Positions 1 through 6,415 of a DNA stretch of 8,845 nucleotides are shown piece by piece. Location of the stretch: NCBI GenBank assembly GCA_036725605.1, contig DAIMDW010000064.1:1-8845 (forward strand), read 5' to 3'. The position numbers and the translations under genes were made by a program. Position 1 is the stretch's first letter; every line of letters starts with the position of its first letter. Below the pieces are notes generated by a model. It was given only the letters and a program-made list of their open reading frames with translations, did no database searches and had not been told where the DNA came from. This DNA comes from CALBTQ01 sp036725605 (GTDB lineage Bacteria > Lernaellota > Lernaellaia > Lernaellales > Lernaellaceae).

Positions 1-1
1 C

Positions 2-2065
2 CTCCAGGGCGCGTGGGTGAATCATCCGAAATACGGCAAGCAGTTCCAGGCCGACACGCTCACCCACGACCTCGATCTATCGGTCGAGGGATTGGCGCAC
101 TACCTGGCGAACAACCCCGCGTTCGTCGGGCTGGGACCGGTCAAGGCCAAGCGGATCGCCCAGGCATTCGGAAGTGATTTTGGCCGCGTCATCGTCGAGA
201 ATCCCGAGGCCGTGGCCAAGGCCGGACCGATCACACTCGAGGCTGCCCGGAACATCCAGACCGAATGGCTTCGGCACCAGGCGATCAATGCGGCTGCTAC
301 CGAGCTATCCGCCTTCGGGCTCACCCACCATCAGGTGCGCTCGCTGATCGATAAATACGGCAACGACGCGGTCTCGATCATCAAGAGCGATCCCTACCTG
401 ATTGTGCGAGACATCCGAGGCTTCGGTTTCAAGCGCGTGGATGCTATCGCCCGCAAGGTGGGTGTGCCGAAGGAATTCCCGCCGAGAGTGCGTGCGGGGA
501 TTCTCGATTGCCTCGATGATGCCCTGGACCAAGGGCACACCTGGGTTGAGGAAGCGGACCTCATCGAGCGCGCCAACAAGCTGCTCGTCATGGATTCGAT
601 GCAGAGCCGCGAGATCATCGAACTGGAACTGTCCGGCCTGATCGATAAAGGAGCGCTTGCCTGCGACTCCTACGATGGCCGCTTCCTCATCGCCCGTGCC
701 GACATCCGGGCGATGGAACGCGAGGTCGAGCAATGGCTTCGTGGAGGCGACAAAGACCATCCCTGCGTGTTTGACCTTCTGGGCGTCTGGCGGAAGGTCC
801 GCGACGGCCAGCTTTGCCCCGATCTGAATCCTCGTCAACGCGAAGCCGTGGTCGCCTCACTCACCCACCAGATCACCGTGATCTCAGGCGGGGCGGGCAG
901 CGGTAAGACCTACACCGTCGGAGACTTAACCCGCACGCTTGCAGAATGCGGTCTCCGCGTTCTGCTCGCCGCGCCGACCGGCAAAGCCGCCAAACGCCTC
1001 GAACAAGTCGTTGGCAAAGAGGCGTTCACCATCCACCGACTCCTCGGTTTCAACGGCCATGAGTGGGCGCACGGACCCGACGACCCCATCGATTCGGACG
1101 TCGTCATCATCGATGAGACCTCGATGGTTGACCTGCACTTGGCGTGGCGGCTTTTGCGCGCCATCGACCATGAAAAGACTGCCGTCGTCTTCGTCGGCGA
1201 TCACAACCAGCTGCCGCCGGTCGGCCCCGGTGATCTGCTGCGTGACATGATCCACACAGGCATCGTGCCCGGCGTCGTGCTCACAGACGTGGTGCGCCAG
1301 GCCGGAGAACTCAAGGAAAACAGCACGGCGATCCTGAAGGGAGCCGTGGCCAGGACTTCGAGTCTGGTTGATGATCGCGGCCGTCGTCCCTGGTATCTGA
1401 TCGACGAGTTCAGCGACCCGTGGGATGTGCGTCGGTTTATCCGGGACCTCTACGAAACGATCCTGGCCGATAAGCTGGGATACGACCTGCTCGATGACGT
1501 TCAACTCCTCACGCCCCAGCGCAAGAACATCCTGGGCGTCAATGAACTGAACGTCGAACTTCAGAGTCTGATTCAACGGAAGCTGTACGGTATCGAGGTG
1601 CCAGCGGTTCCACCGAATCGTCGCCCGCCCTTTCTCCTGCACGACAAGGTTATCCAGCGCCGCAACAACTATGACCTCGGCATCATGAACGGATCGATCG
1701 GGCGCGTGATGGAACTGCTGTCCCACGGCGACCTACGAGTCCGTTTCGACAACGACGAGGTGAACCTCTGTCGCGCCGACGGCGACCTGGACGATCTGCA
1801 GTTGGCGTATGCGCTCACGATCCACCAGTGCCAGGGCAGTGAATTCCCCTGCGCCGTGGTGATCATCCACAAAAGCCATTCGTTCATGCACAGCCAAAAT
1901 TTATTTTACACGGGCGTCAGCCGCGCAAAGGAGACGACCATCATCATTGGCGACCGCTGGGGTGTACGGAATTGCGCGACGAAGAAAGCAAACGACGAAC
2001 GCTCGACGTTTATCGGTCTTTGGCGAAAGAACACGGCGGGCAATGAACTCGCCGTTCACATCTGA
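2..2065 (+). CDS. recD2: RecD2-like SF1 DNA helicase (5' partial)
   Basis: ATP-dependent 5'-3' DNA helicase of the RecD2/TraA group (superfamily 1B), probably acting in replication or recombination of the element. The frame is open to the left edge. The residues before the GTG at 17 (LQGAW) continue the family motif GxWVxHPKYGxQF of the N-terminal domain, so that GTG is unlikely to be the true start and perhaps 60-80 residues are missing. Numbering from the GTG: helix-hairpin-helix segments near 36-52 and 134-149; Walker A GGAGSGKT 291-298; Walker B IIDETSMVD with D366/E367; motif GDHNQLPPVG from 394; motif V TIHQCQGSE 601-609; motif VI YTGVSRAK 631-638. All core helicase motifs look intact. 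RecD2 proteins act without RecB or RecC, and neither is seen here. The stop (TGA) is four bases before the GGNNN array. Family identity is confident; the exact cellular role is inferred. Confidence 0.93.
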   Translation, partial: LQGAWVNHPKYGKQFQADTLTHDLDLSVEGLAHYLANNPAFVGLGPVKAKRIAQAFGSDFGRVIVENPEAVAKAGPITLEAARNIQTEWLRHQAINAAATELSAFGLTHHQVRSLIDKYGNDAVSIIKSDPYLIVRDIRGFGFKRVDAIARKVGVPKEFPPRVRAGILDCLDDALDQGHTWVEEADLIERANKLLVMDSMQSREIIELELSGLIDKGALACDSYDGRFLIARADIRAMEREVEQWLRGGDKDHPCVFDLLGVWRKVRDGQLCPDLNPRQREAVVASLTHQITVISGGAGSGKTYTVGDLTRTLAECGLRVLLAAPTGKAAKRLEQVVGKEAFTIHRLLGFNGHEWAHGPDDPIDSDVVIIDETSMVDLHLAWRLLRAIDHEKTAVVFVGDHNQLPPVGPGDLLRDMIHTGIVPGVVLTDVVRQAGELKENSTAILKGAVARTSSLVDDRGRRPWYLIDEFSDPWDVRRFIRDLYETILADKLGYDLLDDVQLLTPQRKNILGVNELNVELQSLIQRKLYGIEVPAVPPNRRPPFLLHDKVIQRRNNYDLGIMNGSIGRVMELLSHGDLRVRFDNDEVNLCRADGDLDDLQLAYALTIHQCQGSEFPCAVVIIHKSHSFMHSQNLFYTGVSRAKETTIIIGDRWGVRNCATKKANDERSTFIGLWRKNTAGNELAVHI

Positions 2066-2068
2066 TTT

Positions 2069-2155
2069 GGCGCGGTCCGGTTAGGCCAGGTTGGGCGGGG
2101 CAGTGTCAGGCATGGCATGGCTTGGTCCGGCGCGGTAAGGCGAGGCAAGGCATGG
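2069..2155 (+). repeat. Degenerate pentanucleotide array (GGNNN)x18
   Basis: Starting at 2069, the dinucleotide GG recurs at exact 5-bp intervals for 18 consecutive positions. Seventeen are GG and one, at 2104, is TG. The three intervening bases vary (CGC, TCC, TTA, CCA, TTG, CGG, CAG, TCA, CAT and others), so this is a phased GG pattern and not a simple sequence repeat. It fills most of the 119-bp gap between the helicase gene and the primase-helicase gene and ends 29 bp before the GTG start at 2185. I see no convincing -35/-10 promoter in the gap. Function is unknown; candidates are an ssDNA-binding or annealing-protein landing site, an origin element, or an RNA-level binding array in the leader of the primase mRNA. 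Confidence 0.85.
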
Positions 2156-2156
2156 A

Positions 2157-2167
2157 AATCAGTGATT
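2157..2167. promoter_or_regulatory. Small inverted repeat AATCA-G-TGATT, possible operator
   Basis: This 11-bp perfect inverted repeat with a one-base centre sits between the end of the GGNNN array and the Shine-Dalgarno sequence of the primase-helicase gene. Its position would suit a protein-binding site controlling that gene, but arms of 5 bp can occur by chance. The small HTH protein at 6857-7108 is the only obvious regulator in the window. Confidence 0.25.
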
Positions 2168-2174
2168 CGGCTTT

Positions 2175-2187
2175 GAGGTGATGGGTG
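2175..2187 (+). promoter_or_regulatory. Ribosome binding site and GTG start of the primase-helicase gene
   Basis: GAGGTGAT at 2175-2182 matches the anti-Shine-Dalgarno complement almost perfectly. GAGG ends six bases before the GTG at 2185. An ATG at 2181 overlaps this site but opens a different frame that stops after about 45 codons, so the GTG is the supported start. Confidence 0.75.
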
Positions 2188-5100
2188 AATCAAGTAGAGA
2201 AAGACGTCCAACTTCTGAACCAGTATTTTTTCGCACGGCGCGATATCGTCGCGGTGCGGCAGACTTGGGTCGACCGCAAGTCCGGCGAGATCATCTCCCA
2301 ACCCCGCCCGGTGATCGGCGACCAGCACCTTGACGCTCTGCTCGCGTATCATGTCGCCGGTCCCGAAAGCGGCAAATCTCCGCCGCTCCATTATTTCAAT
2401 CGCAAAACCGGCGGCCAGGTCGCGGACGGTCGCGGCTTTGACCGCGTCGGCTCTTACGCCGTGGCCCCCGATGATTCGTGCGTCTGGCTCTGCTTGGATT
2501 TCGACGGGCCGGGACATCCGCTACCGCTGGCTGATCCGCAGGCGACGATGCTCGCGTGCCTGGATCGGTGCTGCTCACTCGACATCCCGGCACACATCGA
2601 AAAATCCGGCAGCGGCCACGGTTGGCACATCTGGGTGTTCTTCGATGCGCCGGTACCCGCTGTCGATGCCCGGCTGCTCGGCCATTTCATCGCGCCCACC
2701 GGCCATGTGCTCGCAACCGGCGAAGCAGCCGACGTCCGGATCGGACGCGGCATCGAGTGCTTCCCGAAACAAAACACGGTTAGCGACAAGCCATTCCGCG
2801 CCGGAAACATGTTGTGGGCACCGCTTTGGTTCGACGGGAAAGATGGTGGCAACCAGTTTTATCGGATCGCAGAGGGCGGTGGTCTCGAACCTTATTCGCC
2901 CGATGGCTTCGAGCGCCTGGCAGTCGCCCGGCTCCAGGAAATCCTCGCGCAGGTGCCCGAGGACATCCGGCGCTTTGTACTGAAAACGAAGGGTGGACTA
3001 AAAAAGGCGTCAGCCCCAAAAAGTAGTCCACCTGCCACACCGACCAATTACGGGCCGACCGACGCCGACCTGATCCGCGCGGCGCTCGATCACATCTCAC
3101 CCGACGTTTCCTACGACGACTGGCTTCGGATCGGCATGGCGCTTCATCACTGGGACCCGCAGGAAGGTCTTGCTCTCTGGGATGCCTGGAGTGCTCGTGG
3201 TGAGAAATACGTGGAGGGCGAGCCTCCGCTCAAGTGGGACGGCTTTACATCCGGAGGTGGTGTCACCCTCGGAACGCTGTTCGACATGGCGAAGAAGGCG
3301 GGCTGGTCGCCGCCTGAAAAGCAGAGGGCGCCCCTGCCGACCGATGAGGAGATTGCCGCCTTTATGGACGTCGATCCTGCGGCGCTGCCGGTCATGAGTG
3401 CTGCCAAGACACTGGAACAAGCGGACGCCCATGATGATCGCCCGCGTCTGCCCACCATCGTCGTCAATAACCGCCAAGGGCCGCCGCTCATCGATGAGGC
3501 ATGGGCCGCAGTGCGAGCGTCCAACTATCCACCACGTATTTTCCGACGCGAGGGATCGCTCGTTCGCCTCGCGATAACGGATTCGATTCCCAGGATCAGC
3601 GCAATGAACTTTGTCGCGGTCTACGGTCATCTTTGGCGCGTGGCCAATTGGGTGGTCGAAGCCAACGATATGCAAAAGGCGACCGACCCGCCGATCAAGG
3701 TTGCCAACGACATGATGGAGTATGTCGACGAGTCGTTACCGCAACTCGAAGCGATTGTATCTACTCCAGTATTCGATGCGTCTGGCAATCTCGTTCACTC
3801 GCCCGGCTATCATCGAGAGGCCCGGCTCTGGCTGCATCGACCACCGGGATTTGATCCGCCGGACGTTTCGGATCGACCATCGAAAACTCAAATCGCCAAG
3901 GCTCGGTCACTCCTGCTCGATGACCTACTTACGGATTTTCCGTTCACAGCGGATTCGGATCGGGCACATGCCGTGGCCGCTCTTCTACTGCCGTTTGTTC
4001 GTCGCTTGATCCACGGGCCAACCCCACTGCACCTCGTCGAGGCACCGACTCCAGGAACCGGTAAGACGCTGCTGGCGGAAGCGATCTCGCGCATCGTGCA
4101 GGCCAAGCCTGCCGAAGTGACCACCATCGAGAATGACGAGAAGGAGAACTCCAAGAAGATCACGGCGCTCCTCGACATCGCCCCACAGGTGGTGTTGATC
4201 GACAACATCCGGGTCGGTTTGAAATCCTCGCAGTTGGCAGCCGTCATCACCTCCGAAACCTGGTGCGACCGCGTGCTCGGTGTCACGCGCATGACGTCGC
4301 TGCCGAACAATGCCCTCTGGATCGCCACGGCCAACAATCCGTCGCTTTCTCTGGAGATCGCTCGTCGATGTATTCGCATCAGGATCGATCCGCGTATCGA
4401 CCGTCCGTGGAAGCGCGAGGGCTTTAAACATGACCCATTGCGCCAATGGGTGGACCGCCACCGAGCCGACCTCGTTCACGCAGTGCTCGTCCTCGTGCGC
4501 GCCTGGGTCGCCGCCGGAATGCCGGAATGCGCTCACACCATCGGCTCCTTCGAATCGTGGGCGCGAGTCATCGGGGGCATCCTCGATGTCGCCGAGATAC
4601 CCGGCTTCCTGTGCAACACCGAAGAGCTTTACGAGGTCGCGGACGCCGAGGGAAACGAGTGGCGCGAGTTTGTCGCCGCCTGGTGGAATCGATTCGGAGC
4701 CCGCTGGGTAAATACCAGCGAGTTGTTCGATCTCTCGGTCAACAATGAGTTACTGGCCAACGTTACCGGAGACAAGAGCGCGCGGTCTCAGAAGACCCGG
4801 CTCGGTAAGGCCCTCAGCGCCCTGCGCGACCGGCAATTCGACTCTTGGCGGATCAAAGTTCGCCGGGACCGTCACTCTAAGCAGACGGAATATGGACTCG
4901 CAATGGTCGCCGAGGACGGTTCCATCACCGGCGCGGTTCTCTCCCTTTTTCCTGAGCAACGTCCCGCATGTCCCGCAAATGTCCCGCAAGAAAATCCTGA
5001 GCAAAATCAAGACTTCGCGGGACGTGCGGGACATGCGGGACATAATACCAGCCCCGCTACGCACACGCGCACATGCGCATGCGCATGCGCACGTGAGAAA

Positions 5101-5268
5101 GGGGTAGACCCCAACGTCCCGCAAGACCCGCACGTCCCGCCGGACTATGAAAACATTGAGAAAATTCTTGCGGGACATTCGTCGCCTCGCAAAACCAATG
5201 TCCCGCAGGTCCCGCAAACGGCTTCTTGCGACCTCGCCGACTTCGATCCCCAGGAGGAAGAATCATGA
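2185..5268 (+). CDS. AEP-type primase / PriCT_2 / P-loop ATPase, primase-helicase
   Basis: Likely replication initiator that makes primers and unwinds DNA for the element. Residues about 10-240 resemble the AEP domain of TOTE-type and mobile-element primases: metal-binding LDFDG (D105, D107), the SGSGHGWHIW motif (H148) and IECFPKQ (E191). Residues 293-374 match PriCT_2 (DDWLRIGMALH, GGGVTLGTLFDMAKKAGW). An ATPase domain follows: Walker A-like APTPGTGKT (K627, T628; the usual first Gly is Ala), Walker B-like VVLIDN (D673, with Asn where Glu is usual), sensor-1-like ATANN (714-718) and candidate arginine finger R727/R728. Residues about 850-890 could form a winged helix. The last ~100 residues are low complexity, and their DNA holds a phased 7-mer array, as if an origin were embedded in the gene. 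The stop overlaps the next start (ATGA). Domain calls are from motif recognition; helicase polarity and substrate are unknown. Confidence 0.88.
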   Translation: MNQVEKDVQLLNQYFFARRDIVAVRQTWVDRKSGEIISQPRPVIGDQHLDALLAYHVAGPESGKSPPLHYFNRKTGGQVADGRGFDRVGSYAVAPDDSCVWLCLDFDGPGHPLPLADPQATMLACLDRCCSLDIPAHIEKSGSGHGWHIWVFFDAPVPAVDARLLGHFIAPTGHVLATGEAADVRIGRGIECFPKQNTVSDKPFRAGNMLWAPLWFDGKDGGNQFYRIAEGGGLEPYSPDGFERLAVARLQEILAQVPEDIRRFVLKTKGGLKKASAPKSSPPATPTNYGPTDADLIRAALDHISPDVSYDDWLRIGMALHHWDPQEGLALWDAWSARGEKYVEGEPPLKWDGFTSGGGVTLGTLFDMAKKAGWSPPEKQRAPLPTDEEIAAFMDVDPAALPVMSAAKTLEQADAHDDRPRLPTIVVNNRQGPPLIDEAWAAVRASNYPPRIFRREGSLVRLAITDSIPRISAMNFVAVYGHLWRVANWVVEANDMQKATDPPIKVANDMMEYVDESLPQLEAIVSTPVFDASGNLVHSPGYHREARLWLHRPPGFDPPDVSDRPSKTQIAKARSLLLDDLLTDFPFTADSDRAHAVAALLLPFVRRLIHGPTPLHLVEAPTPGTGKTLLAEAISRIVQAKPAEVTTIENDEKENSKKITALLDIAPQVVLIDNIRVGLKSSQLAAVITSETWCDRVLGVTRMTSLPNNALWIATANNPSLSLEIARRCIRIRIDPRIDRPWKREGFKHDPLRQWVDRHRADLVHAVLVLVRAWVAAGMPECAHTIGSFESWARVIGGILDVAEIPGFLCNTEELYEVADAEGNEWREFVAAWWNRFGARWVNTSELFDLSVNNELLANVTGDKSARSQKTRLGKALSALRDRQFDSWRIKVRRDRHSKQTEYGLAMVAEDGSITGAVLSLFPEQRPACPANVPQENPEQNQDFAGRAGHAGHNTSPATHTRTCACACAREKGVDPNVPQDPHVPPDYENIEKILAGHSSPRKTNVPQVPQTASCDLADFDPQEEES
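4961..5215. repeat. Iteron-like GTCCCGC array inside the primase gene (candidate origin)
   Basis: The 7-mer GTCCCGC begins at 4961, 4970, 4981, 5116, 5134, 5200 and 5209, with a one-mismatch copy GACCCGC at 5125. Its reverse complement GCGGGAC begins at 5017, 5026, 5035 and 5170. Within clusters the spacing is 9 bp (once 11). The segments 4961-4977 and 5025-5041 are perfect 17-bp inverted repeats with a 47-nt loop. A separate palindrome GGGGT-AG-ACCCC lies at 5101-5112. The encoded protein here is low complexity (VPQ, AGH and similar) and changes with copy orientation, so the conserved unit appears to be DNA. Iterons inside an initiator gene have a precedent in lambda gene O. Origin function is inference. 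Confidence 0.75.
5058..5095. repeat. 38-bp alternating purine/pyrimidine tract with 18-bp palindrome
   Basis: Every base from 5058 to 5095 alternates pyrimidine-purine, mostly as CG, CA and TG steps, which is the composition that favours left-handed Z-DNA under negative supercoiling. Bases 5074-5091 are an 18-bp perfect palindrome built from ATGCGC repeats. The tract lies between the 5017-5041 and 5116-5140 clusters of the GTCCCGC array and encodes a CACACA-rich peptide stretch in the primase tail. Confidence 0.7.
5252..5267 (+). promoter_or_regulatory. Ribosome binding site and coupled ATGA start at 5265
   Basis: AGGAGG at 5252-5257 lies seven bases before the ATG at 5265, which overlaps the TGA stop of the primase gene (ATGA). 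The frame is open for 13 more codons upstream, but no start there has a comparable site, so 5265 is the supported start. Confidence 0.8.
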
Positions 5269-6032
5269 GCGCAGCCCATAACATCGCCCTGCGCGTTGCC
5301 ACAGACCTTCGCCACATCCAGGTCGAGAATCCCGGCGACCAGCCTCGGGACGTGATTCACGACAACACCGTCTATCGCCTACTCGACGCACCGTACTATG
5401 CCTGGCTTCGCTGCCGGATGGATCGCGTCAAGCAAGCCTTCGAAGCGGGCAAGATGCCACTGGCCACTTGGCAGACCCTGCGCCAGCGATTCAACGGGAT
5501 TCACGGCTGGGCAGTTTCGCACATCGGTGAGCCTGCACTGCTCCAGGCAATCAAGACCCTCGATGAAAAGTCTTACCTGGCCCCGCGCCATGATCACGCC
5601 ATCGGCCTCGTCGAGTCCTGGGACGAACGCGCCGCCATCATGGAGCACGACGGAGGGCTCGCTCATGACGATGCCGAGCGATCCGCCGCCAGCCTCGTCT
5701 CCCGCGAACTCACACCCGAGGATGTCGAATCGTTCAAGGCTCTGGGTGTCGAGGTCCATGTCAAATCCAAGCCCGGCGAATTCACGCTCGTGCCCGAATA
5801 CACGGGAAAGGATCGACCGGAGATTTCCGCCGAGGACCTGCGCAAGCTCTCGATGATCATGCATGCCTTTCCCGGCAGCGAGATCACCTACGTGGGTCCG
5901 CAGCAGGAGCCGTGGGGCGAACCCTACGTTCCCCAGGCTCCCGCGCCCAAGCCATCGGCACCGCCGAGTCCCAAACAACAACCCACGGAACACAAACCCG
6001 CGCAGCCGCCCGAACAGGCTCGGCTGTTTTGA
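5265..6032 (+). CDS. Unknown protein with Pro-rich tail and C-terminal clamp-binding-like motif
   Basis: I do not recognise a named family. The 255-residue product has no signal peptide or membrane segment. Residues about 34-100 look helical and contain the most characteristic text (VYRLLDAPYYAWLR near 36-49; RFNGIHGWAV near 75-84). Residues about 150-207 form a second charged region. The tail from about 210 is proline-, glutamine- and lysine-rich and probably disordered; it ends in QARLF at 251-255, the extreme C-terminus. QARLF fits the loose sliding-clamp consensus Q-x-x-[LM]-F, compare QADMF in the E. coli DNA polymerase III alpha subunit. Its place directly after the primase-helicase, with overlapping stop and start, suits a replication accessory factor that docks on the host beta clamp. 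That role is inference from a five-residue motif and from position. Confidence 0.8.
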   Translation: MSAAHNIALRVATDLRHIQVENPGDQPRDVIHDNTVYRLLDAPYYAWLRCRMDRVKQAFEAGKMPLATWQTLRQRFNGIHGWAVSHIGEPALLQAIKTLDEKSYLAPRHDHAIGLVESWDERAAIMEHDGGLAHDDAERSAASLVSRELTPEDVESFKALGVEVHVKSKPGEFTLVPEYTGKDRPEISAEDLRKLSMIMHAFPGSEITYVGPQQEPWGEPYVPQAPAPKPSAPPSPKQQPTEHKPAQPPEQARLF

Positions 6033-6043
6033 TGGAGATCAGT

Positions 6044-6415
6044 ATGAACACCCACACGATGAAACTCGCTTATGTCGCCGGTCCGTATCGCGGCCGTACT
6101 CACAACGACGTCGCCCAGAACATCGCGGCAGCCCGCGAAGTCGCCGCACATCTGTGGTCGCTCGGCTATGCGGTGATCTGCCCGCACCTGAATTCCGCGT
6201 TCATGAGTGGAGTCGCTCCCGAGGAAACCTTCCTGCGCGGGGGCCTCGAAATGGTTCGCCGCTGCGACCTGATCGTTCTCGTTGATGGCTGGGCTGGTTC
6301 CCAGGGCACCGCCCTCGAAATCGAGGAGGCTCGCGCCCACGGCATTCCGATCTTCAGTGATCTGGAGTTCGTGCCCCCGGCCAGCACTACCCTGGAGCAC
6401 TGCGCCAATGGGTAA
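6044..6415 (+). CDS. DUF4406 / nucleoside 2-deoxyribosyltransferase-like protein
   Basis: A 123-residue cytosolic protein of the Rossmann-like deoxyribosyltransferase superfamily (DUF4406 type), which usually acts on nucleosides or nucleotides. Visible signatures: AYVAGPYRG (9-17); N26 and the following helix; GYAVICPHLNSAF (41-53); CDLIVLVDGW (74-83); SQGTALEIEEA (86-96), where E92 sits at the position of the family's catalytic glutamate; and GIPIF. Three in-frame ATGs are possible: 6032, overlapping the upstream stop; 6044; and 6059. GGAG at 6034-6037 is six bases before 6044, so that start is chosen. The gene overlaps the next start by 8 bases. Its neighbour begins with a ribonucleotide-reductase-like segment, so a nucleotide-pool role in phage-type DNA synthesis is plausible. 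The substrate cannot be read from sequence. Confidence 0.85.
   Translation: MNTHTMKLAYVAGPYRGRTHNDVAQNIAAAREVAAHLWSLGYAVICPHLNSAFMSGVAPEETFLRGGLEMVRRCDLIVLVDGWAGSQGTALEIEEARAHGIPIFSDLEFVPPASTTLEHCANG

Noticed and set aside
17..19. GTG at 17 as the true start of the helicase gene.
   Set aside because: The residues encoded upstream continue the conserved GxWVxHPKYG motif, so the gene begins outside the window.
926..1726. Minus-strand frame of 266 codons antisense to the RecD2-like helicase.
   Set aside because: The + strand has every helicase motif in order; the antisense product has no recognisable motif and is a GC-rich shadow.
2181..2320. ATG at 2181, ahead of the chosen GTG at 2185.
   Set aside because: It opens another frame that stops after about 45 codons and overlaps the ribosome site.
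2056..2517. Minus-strand frame of 153 codons crossing the GGNNN array.
   Set aside because: It is antisense to the start of the primase gene, and the repetitive Pro/Leu/Thr text is the translation of the 5-bp array; no domain is visible.
4961..5215. CRISPR array interpretation of the repeated 7-mers.
   Set aside because: Repeats are 7-9 bp, tandem and in both orientations, without uniform spacers, and lie in a coding sequence.
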